NCBI GenBank assembly: GCA_900552225.1
Contig: URYX01000132.1
Location: forward strand, 1 to 5,303
Direction: 5' to 3'
Source of the DNA: an uncultured Oscillospiraceae bacterium
GTDB taxonomy: Bacteria; Bacillota; Clostridia; Oscillospirales; Acutalibacteraceae
DNA length: 5,303 bases
Every line of letters starts with the position of its first letter. Within the stretch, counting starts at the first letter, position 1. A program made the translations under genes and the position numbers. Shown here one piece after another: positions 1 to 4,000 of the stretch. The notes below the pieces were generated by a model. The model saw nothing but the letters and a program-made list of their open reading frames with translations, was not told the DNA's origin and did no database searches.

Positions 1-388
1 GCGGAGCGCGACGAGCGGCTTTGAGGCCGTACTTCTTGCGTTCCTTCATTCTCGGGTCGCGGGTCAGGAAGCCGGCCTTCTTGAGCTGCGAGCGAAGCTC
101 GCCTTCGTTATACTGCAGCAGTGCACGGGCAATACCGTGACGGATGGCACCGGCCTGTCCGGTGACACCGCCGCCGGCAACACGGCACTCGATATCAAAC
201 TTATCAACCATACCGGTCAGCTGCAGAGGCTGACGGACGATGAGCTTCAGGGTCTCCAGACCGAAATAATCGTCGATCTCACGATCGTTGATTTTGATGC
301 TGCCGGTACCCGCATACAGACGCACGCGTGCCACCGACTTTTTACGACGGCCCGTACCGTAGAAATAAGGTCTCTTATTGTAATCCAT
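1..388 (-). CDS. rpsI: 30S ribosomal protein S9 (uS9), partial at left edge
   Basis: Small-subunit ribosomal protein whose C-terminal tail reaches toward the P-site tRNA. Reading leftward from the ATG at 388-386 gives 129 residues before the edge. The N-terminal GTGRRKKSVARV motif (residues 11-22), the GGG-GQAGAIRHGIARAL block (72-90) and the conserved tail RDPRMKERKKYGLKAARRAP (110-129) are textbook S9. The family normally ends about five residues later in a basic Lys/Arg terminus, so only that end and the stop are missing off the window. The start is supported by AAGGAGG (complement of 397-403) 8 nt upstream. It lies 17 nt after the rplM stop, so the two are co-transcribed, the standard L13-S9 pair. 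Nothing is aberrant in the visible part. Confidence 0.98.
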   Translation of the reverse strand, partial: MDYNKRPYFYGTGRRKKSVARVRLYAGTGSIKINDREIDDYFGLETLKLIVRQPLQLTGMVDKFDIECRVAGGGVTGQAGAIRHGIARALLQYNEGELRSQLKKAGFLTRDPRMKERKKYGLKAARRAP

Positions 389-396
389 GCTGACAG

Positions 397-403
397 CCTC
401 CTT
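397..403 (-). promoter_or_regulatory. Shine-Dalgarno of rpsI
   Basis: AAGGAGG on the minus strand, 8 nt before the rpsI ATG and inside the 17-nt rplM-rpsI gap. It fixes the rpsI start and shows that S9 is translated from its own strong site rather than only by coupling to L13. Confidence 0.85.
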
Positions 404-405
404 CC

Positions 406-834
406 TTAAAATTCACGAACTTCGGGCTTCTGCGCCGCGTGCTCGTGCTCGGCACCCGCATAAACGCGCAGACGCGTTCCGGCGGCCCGGCCGAGGGTGT
501 TATTGGGCAGCATACCGTTGACGGCAAGCTCCATGGCCTTCTCGGGGCGAGTAGCCATCAGGTTGGAGTACTTAACGGCCTTCAGACCGCCGATCCAGCC
601 GGAATGACGATACCAAACCTTCTTCTCCGCCTTGCCGCCCGTCAGCACCGCCTTGGCGCAGTTGATGACGATGACGTGGTCACCACAGTCAACGTGAGGC
701 GTGTAGGTGGTCTTGTGCTTGCCGCGCAGCAGCACGGCGGCTTCCGCCGCGACACGGCCGAGCGGCTTGCCGGCGGCGTCGAGGACATACCATTTGCGGG
801 TAACCTGTCCCGCTTTTTCCATATATGTGGACAT
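406..834 (-). CDS. rplM: 50S ribosomal protein L13 (uL13)
   Basis: Early-assembly large-subunit protein that binds 23S rRNA. The 142 residues match the usual family length. Visible signatures are KWYVLDAAGKPLGRVA (14-29), the RGKHKTTYTPHVDCGDHV block (37-54), YRHSGW (75-80), GMLPNNTLGR (107-116) and the C-terminal YAG-EHEHAAQKP (125-137). The start at 834 is preferred over the in-frame ATG four codons later because AGGAGG (complement of 844-849) sits 9 nt upstream of it. It is first in the rplM-rpsI operon, behind its own promoter and a structured leader, which suggests feedback by ribosomal protein as for other Firmicutes L13 operons (family knowledge; not shown here). Confidence 0.98.
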   Translation of the reverse strand: MSTYMEKAGQVTRKWYVLDAAGKPLGRVAAEAAVLLRGKHKTTYTPHVDCGDHVIVINCAKAVLTGGKAEKKVWYRHSGWIGGLKAVKYSNLMATRPEKAMELAVNGMLPNNTLGRAAGTRLRVYAGAEHEHAAQKPEVREF

Positions 835-911
835 AAATGGAAACCTCCTGTTCTTTCTTCAAAATCAAGTATCTATGCCTTATCAAGGGGAGAAATCCCC
901 TTTTTTGCGCG
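835..911 (-). promoter_or_regulatory. rplM 5' leader, probable L13-type ribosomal protein leader
   Basis: The region between the predicted transcription start (about 911) and the rplM ATG is roughly 77 nt. Read leftward it begins with an A-tract and then a hairpin: AAGGGGA / TCCCCTT stem of 7 bp with a TTTC loop (885-902). Next comes an unpaired purine-rich stretch containing AAGGCATAGATAC (about 870-882), then the AGGAGG site. Firmicutes rplM-rpsI operons commonly carry an autoregulatory L13 leader of similar size and position. The placement, the hairpin and the GGCATAGAT-like segment fit that class, but I matched it from memory, not by covariance model. It could instead be an ordinary UTR with a stabilising 5' hairpin. 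Confidence 0.5.
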
Positions 912-917
912 AGTACG

Positions 918-946
918 ATCATAGCACATCCCCCGACGGAAGTCAA
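918..946 (-). promoter_or_regulatory. Vegetative (sigma-A/70) promoter of rplM-rpsI
   Basis: On the minus strand TTGACT (946-941) and TATGAT (923-918) are separated by exactly 17 nt. A TGn extended -10 element (926-924) touches the -10. Upstream lies an A/T-rich stretch (about 947-975, runs of A on this strand) that resembles an UP element. The expected start is about 910-912. All elements are read directly from sequence; use by the housekeeping sigma factor is inference from consensus. Confidence 0.85.
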
Positions 947-1053
947 GCACTTTTTTTAATCTTTTAATTTATCTTGTGCAAATCTCTTGAATGCTTCTGT
1001 TTTCTTCACCGGAGCGCCATTTTTCTCGTGAGGCATTTTTGAAAAAAGAGTGG

Positions 1054-1082
1054 TTGACAAAGCCCGCTTCCTATGATACAAT
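1054..1082 (+). promoter_or_regulatory. Vegetative (sigma-A/70) promoter of rplU-prp-rpmA
   Basis: TTGACA (1054-1059) and TACAAT (1077-1082) with a 17-nt spacer, plus a TGn extended -10 (TGA, 1074-1076). A/T-rich runs at about 1036-1048 could act as an UP element. The expected start is near 1089, giving a leader of about 85 nt. It diverges from the rplM promoter; the two -35 hexamers are 107 bp apart. An 8-bp inverted repeat (1059-1066 and 1101-1108) brackets the -10. Confidence 0.88.
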
Positions 1083-1088
1083 AAATCT

Positions 1089-1173
1089 TGCCGCGTAATT
1101 CGGGCTTTATTAAGTGTGCGCATTTTCGGCACCGCCTGCGTTAGCGAGTCTGAAAAAAGGAAGGATATCCTCT
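1089..1173 (+). promoter_or_regulatory. rplU 5' leader, probable L21-type ribosomal protein leader
   Basis: Approximately 85 nt of untranslated RNA precede rplU. It holds GC-rich segments that can pair in alternative ways: GTGC (1116-1119) with GCAC (1129-1132), CGCA (1119-1122) with TGCG (1137-1140), and TGCCG (1089-1093) with CGGCA (1127-1131). Then come GCGAGTCTGAAAA (1144-1156) and an AAGGAAGG ribosome site (1157-1164 region), 9 nt before the ATG. Firmicutes rplU genes often carry an L21 leader of about this size, and mutually exclusive pairings would suit such a switch. The family assignment is by position and recollection only. A plain UTR remains possible. Confidence 0.5.
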
Positions 1174-1530
1174 ATGTATGCCATTTTGGAAACCGGCGGC
1201 AAGCAGTATAAGGTAGAGAACGGCGACGTTCTGTTTATCGAGAAGCTGGATGCGGCCGAGGACGAGACGGTTGTCTTTGACAAGATCATCGCCGTCCACA
1301 ATGACAAAGAGCTGAAGCTCGGCGCTCCGTATCTCAAGGGAGCCAGCGTGGAAGCCAAGGTTCTGAAAAACGGAAAAGGCAAGAAGATCCGCGTGTTCAC
1401 CTATCGCCCCAAGAAGGGCAGCAAGCGTGCCATGGGTCACCGTCAGCCGTACACGAAGGTGCAGGTCGAGAAGATTCTGCAGCGTGCGGCCCGCAAGCCC
1501 GCAGCCGCTGCCGAGGAAGCCGCGGAATAA
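1174..1530 (+). CDS. rplU: 50S ribosomal protein L21 (bL21)
   Basis: Large-subunit protein that binds 23S rRNA in the neighbourhood of L20. 118 residues. The N-terminus MYAILETGGKQYKVENGD (1-18) and the C-terminal YRPKKGSKRAMGHRQPYT segment (77-94) are diagnostic. The family is normally about 100-105 residues; the excess is a low-complexity Ala/Glu tail after residue 104 (RAARKPAAAAEEAAE), a common variable end. The ATG at 1174 is chosen over an in-frame GTG at 1114 because the homologous MYAI start and the AAGGAAGG site agree with it. It is first gene of the rplU-prp-rpmA operon; its stop lies 2 nt before prp. Confidence 0.98.
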   Translation: MYAILETGGKQYKVENGDVLFIEKLDAAEDETVVFDKIIAVHNDKELKLGAPYLKGASVEAKVLKNGKGKKIRVFTYRPKKGSKRAMGHRQPYTKVQVEKILQRAARKPAAAAEEAAE

Positions 1531-1532
1531 GT

Positions 1533-1847
1533 ATGACCAAAGCCGCTTTTTGGCGCCGTGACGGCGCGATACAGGGGTTTTCTCTGGAGGGACATTGCGG
1601 CGGGCGCGCGGGATCGGATATCGTGTGCGCAGCCGTCTCCTCGGCGGCCTATTTGACGGCCAATACGGTAACGGATGTCTATGGCTGTGCGGCGGAGGTC
1701 GCCGTGCGGGACGGACTGCTTACCCTGCGGCTGTCGCCGGAGGACAGTGTGCGATGCCAGCCGATCTTAGTCGGATTTTACCGACATATGCAGGAGCTGG
1801 AGGCGCAGTATCCTCGCCGGATCACACTCGAAATAACGGAGGTGTAA
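1533..1847 (+). CDS. prp: Ribosomal-processing cysteine protease Prp (YsxB family)
   Basis: Cysteine protease that removes the N-terminal extension of ribosomal protein L27 in Firmicutes. 104 residues, a typical length. The catalytic dyad is visible as His21 in EGHCG and Cys32 in GSDIVCAAVSSAAY (27-40). The family position between rplU and rpmA is exact. ATG lies 2 nt after the rplU stop with only a distant, weak GAGGAA, so translation is probably coupled to rplU; the ORF ends just ahead of rpmA. Oddities: the His-Cys spacing is 11 residues, against 12 as I recall for the S. aureus enzyme, and the residue after His is Cys (usually Ala), putting two cysteines near the active site. The protease assignment is secure from motif and context; the effect of these changes is unknown. 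Confidence 0.95.
   Translation: MTKAAFWRRDGAIQGFSLEGHCGGRAGSDIVCAAVSSAAYLTANTVTDVYGCAAEVAVRDGLLTLRLSPEDSVRCQPILVGFYRHMQELEAQYPRRITLEITEV
1838..1842 (+). promoter_or_regulatory. Shine-Dalgarno of rpmA, overlapping the prp 3' end
   Basis: GGAGG lies 10 nt before the rpmA ATG and within the last codons of prp, whose TAA is at 1845-1847. It decides the rpmA start at 1853 and gives L27 a stronger site than prp, consistent with making far more L27 than protease. Confidence 0.8.
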
Positions 1848-1852
1848 TCGCT

Positions 1853-2137
1853 ATGTTGAAGATTAATATCCAGCTGTTCGCTCATAAAAAAGGTATGGGC
1901 TCGACGAAGAACGGCCGTGATTCCGAGTCGAAGCGCCTTGGCGCGAAGCGTGCGGACGGCCAGTTTGTGCTTGCGGGCAACATCCTCGTGCGTCAGCGCG
2001 GTACGCACATCCATCCGGGCAACAACGTGGGCATCGGCTCTGACGATACCCTGTTTGCCAAGGTGGACGGCACGGTGCGCTTTGAGCGCTTCGGCAAGAC
2101 CCGCAAGCGTGTCAGCGTCTATGCGGCGGAGCAGTAA
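1853..2137 (+). CDS. rpmA: 50S ribosomal protein L27 (bL27) with cleavable N-terminal extension
   Basis: Large-subunit protein whose N-terminus lies near the peptidyl-transferase centre. 94 residues. The first nine, MLKINIQLF, match the Firmicutes extension that Prp removes between Phe9 and Ala10 (consensus MLK-N-Q-FA-KKG), so the mature protein should begin AHKKGMGSTKNGRDS. Other L27 hallmarks are GRDSESKRLG (21-30) and NILVRQRGTHIHPG (43-56), then a basic C-terminal half. The in-frame open reading extends back to about 1595 inside prp, but the conserved extension and the GGAGG at 1838-1842 set the ATG at 1853. It is the last gene before the operon terminator; obgE, which often follows rpmA in Firmicutes, is not here. 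Confidence 0.98.
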   Translation: MLKINIQLFAHKKGMGSTKNGRDSESKRLGAKRADGQFVLAGNILVRQRGTHIHPGNNVGIGSDDTLFAKVDGTVRFERFGKTRKRVSVYAAEQ

Positions 2138-2175
2138 TTCGCCCGCTGCAGCGTCCTGAATAGTCTCAAATCCAT

Positions 2176-2212
2176 AAAAAGCCGATCGAAGATTTCTTCG
2201 ATCGGCTTTTTT
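2176..2212. terminator. Intrinsic, bidirectional terminator between rpmA and the MGMT-like gene
   Basis: A perfect inverted repeat: AAAAAGCCGATCGAAG (2176-2191), loop ATTT (2192-2195), CTTCGATCGGCTTTTT (2196-2211), giving a stem of up to 16 bp. Rightward it ends in TTTTTT (2207-2212), and leftward in five T (complement of 2176-2180). It begins 38 nt after the rpmA stop and lies about 75 nt beyond the MGMT-like gene stop, so it can end both converging transcripts. Confidence 0.93.
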
Positions 2213-2287
2213 GTCGTCTGCAGACCCGGCGCGGACGGATCGGCACACTGCGGTATAGGCAGGCTAAAGCCTCCGCTGACCGAGGGC

Positions 2288-2608
2288 TTACGGGGTGCAT
2301 CCGTCCCAGATGGCGGCGGCCAGATCGACGTGTCTGTCCGGGAGAAAGGGGACCCCTTCCTCCTGCAGCAGCTCGTATTGGCGGTTGCCCCCGCCGAAGG
2401 CAAAGGCGGCGGATACCTCGCCGTTGCGGTTGACCACACGGTGGCAGGGGATGATTCCCGGCTCGGGGTTGACATGCAGGGCATAGCCGACCACCCGCGC
2501 CCAACGCGGATTGCCGGCCAGCAGCGCGACCTGCCCGTAGGTGGCAACGCGGCCGCGCGGAATGCGCCGTACCACGGCGTAAATACGCTCAAAAACAGAA
2601 ACTTCCAT
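2288..2608 (-). CDS. Single-domain MGMT-family protein (methylated-DNA alkyltransferase / ATL-like)
   Basis: 106 residues corresponding only to the C-terminal DNA-binding and active-site domain of O6-alkylguanine-DNA alkyltransferases; the N-terminal RNase H-like domain of Ogt/Ada is absent. Visible are the helix-turn-helix GRVATYGQVALLAG (19-32), the arginine-finger region ARVVGYAL (37-44, Arg38 aligning with human MGMT Arg128), the active-site PCHRVVN (54-60) with acceptor Cys55, and AFGGGNRQYELLQEEGV (70-86). Alkyltransferase-like proteins of the YbaZ/Atl1 type have Trp where this has Cys, so direct alkyl transfer is chemically possible, though activity is unproven. The ATG at 2608 has AAGGAG 7 nt upstream (2616-2621 complement). 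It is downstream of rmuC by 52 nt and is probably co-transcribed. An upstream in-frame extension to 2824 only overlaps rmuC and is not used. Confidence 0.9.
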   Translation of the reverse strand: MEVSVFERIYAVVRRIPRGRVATYGQVALLAGNPRWARVVGYALHVNPEPGIIPCHRVVNRNGEVSAAFAFGGGNRQYELLQEEGVPFLPDRHVDLAAAIWDGCTP

Positions 2609-2660
2609 GGCTTTTCTCCTTGTGTTACAGCCGTGTGGCGGTCGGGCCCAGCCGCTTCCT

Positions 2661-3977
2661 TTATGCTTCGGAGGGAGAATCCTCCTCCGGCAGGGAAAGA
2701 TCGGCGGGAATACCGAGCACGGCATTGGCCTCTGCGCTCTCCGACAGCGATTCCACCGTCCGCAGCCGCTTCTGAATGATCCCTGCCCGCTTCTGTGCAT
2801 CCTCGAGGGCGGAGCCGACCTCACCGACCTTTTTCTGTGCCTTGCTCAGCAGGACACCGAAGGTCTCGTACTGATCCTTGACGGCACCGAGTACCTTCCA
2901 TACGTCAGCGGCCCGCTTATCGAGTGCGATGGTGCGGAAGCCGATGCGCAGGGTGTTGAGAAAGGCGGTCAGCGTGGTGGGGCCGCAGACCATGACACGG
3001 TACTTCTGCTGCAGCTCCTCCGCAAGTCCCGGACGGCGCAGCACCTCGGCATACAGCCCCTCGGTCGGCAGGAACAGAATGGCAAAATCGGTGGTTTCCG
3101 GCACCTGAATATAGAGATTGGCGATGGTCTGGGCTTCCTTTTTGATGACCTGCTCCAGCTGCTTGGCGGCGGCGTCTACGGCGGGCTTGTCGGCGCGATC
3201 CGCCGCCTCGGACAGACGGAGGTAGTCCTCCTGCGGAAATTTGGAGTCGATCGGGAGCCAGATGAAGTCGCCGTCTTTCTCACGGGACGGGATTTTGATG
3301 GCGTATTCCACGGCCTCACGGTTGTTTTTGACGGAGACATTACGCGCGAACTGCTCGGAGGTCAGCGTCTGCTCCAGCAGATTGCCGAGCTGCACCTCCG
3401 CCCAGGTGCCGCGCGCCTTGACGTTGGTCAGCACGCGCTGCAGATCGTTGACGTCGCCGGCCAGCTTCTTCATGTCGCCCAGTGACTGATAGACATTCTG
3501 CAGCTGGTTGCCCACGGTTTTGAAGCTGGTGTCCAGCCGCTGCGCCAGCGTGGAGCTGAGCTTTTCGTCCACGGTTTCCCGCATCTGGTCCAGCTTTTTC
3601 TCGTTGCTCTGCTGCAGCTTGCCGACCGTGTCGGACAGGGTACCGTTCAGGCGGTCGCTCTGCTCGGTCAGCGTGCGGAACAGCTTCTCCTGCTGCTCGT
3701 TCTGCTGCCGCAGGACAGCCTGCCGGAGGTCGCTCTGCTGCTGCAGGGTGTCCTTTTGCAGGGAGGCGAGCTGCTGCTCCAGCCTGTGGATGCTTTGTCC
3801 GGTTTCCCAGTGATGGCTGCGCGCCTCCTCGGAGGCGCTGCGGCGCATCTCATCGACGAGAGTCCGCAGCTCGGACAGCTCACGCCGCGTTTCCTGTACG
3901 CCTGTCGGCTTTCGGAGCAGCAGAATCAGCTGTAAAATCAGTACGGCGGCAAGCAGTGCGCACAAAACCCATTCCAT
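2661..3977 (-). CDS. rmuC: DNA recombination protein RmuC
   Basis: RmuC limits inversion/recombination at short inverted repeats in E. coli and carries a nuclease-like fold; its biochemistry is poorly defined. 438 residues, a normal length. Order: an N-terminal membrane helix (about 2-22, then LRKP, no signal cleavage evident); a long Glu/Gln/Leu-rich coiled coil (about 28-150); and the RmuC domain (about 160-400) with GTWAEVQLGNLLEQ (190-203), DSKFPQEDY (244-252), LPTEGLYAEV (303-312) and GPTTLTAFLNTLRIGF (332-347). The acidic and lysine residues in the DSKFP segment are the likely catalytic core (inference). The C-terminus is acidic and unstructured. The ATG at 3977 has AAGGGG 7 nt upstream. 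It follows the U32 gene by 23 nt with no visible promoter between, and precedes the MGMT-like gene. Confidence 0.96.
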   Translation of the reverse strand: MEWVLCALLAAVLILQLILLLRKPTGVQETRRELSELRTLVDEMRRSASEEARSHHWETGQSIHRLEQQLASLQKDTLQQQSDLRQAVLRQQNEQQEKLFRTLTEQSDRLNGTLSDTVGKLQQSNEKKLDQMRETVDEKLSSTLAQRLDTSFKTVGNQLQNVYQSLGDMKKLAGDVNDLQRVLTNVKARGTWAEVQLGNLLEQTLTSEQFARNVSVKNNREAVEYAIKIPSREKDGDFIWLPIDSKFPQEDYLRLSEAADRADKPAVDAAAKQLEQVIKKEAQTIANLYIQVPETTDFAILFLPTEGLYAEVLRRPGLAEELQQKYRVMVCGPTTLTAFLNTLRIGFRTIALDKRAADVWKVLGAVKDQYETFGVLLSKAQKKVGEVGSALEDAQKRAGIIQKRLRTVESLSESAEANAVLGIPADLSLPEEDSPSEA

Positions 3978-4000
3978 AGGTATACCCCTTTCATTGGCGG

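Noticed and set aside
439..924. Plus-strand open frame (161 codons) opposite rplM
   Set aside because: Antisense to L13 and running into the rplM leader and promoter; no recognisable motif.
1114..1173. Extended rplU start at a GTG at 1114
   Set aside because: It would add 20 residues before the conserved MYAI start and translate the leader; the ribosome site fits 1174.
1778..2248. Minus-strand open frame (156 codons) opposite prp/rpmA
   Set aside because: Antisense to L27 and spans the operon terminator; no start signal or homology that I recognise.
2261..2272. Small AGGC/GCCT hairpin after the MGMT-like gene as its terminator
   Set aside because: Only a 4-bp stem with no T-tract; the 16-bp hairpin at 2176-2212 is the better terminator.
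2609..2824. N-terminal extension of the MGMT-like protein, perhaps a missing Ogt domain
   Set aside because: The added 72 residues overlap rmuC antiframe coding sequence and show no Ogt N-domain features; AAGGAG marks the start at 2608.
2607..3485. Long plus-strand open frame (292 codons) opposite rmuC
   Set aside because: Lies wholly antisense to a clear RmuC, has no ribosome site of note and its translation shows no family motif; such frames are common opposite GC-rich genes.
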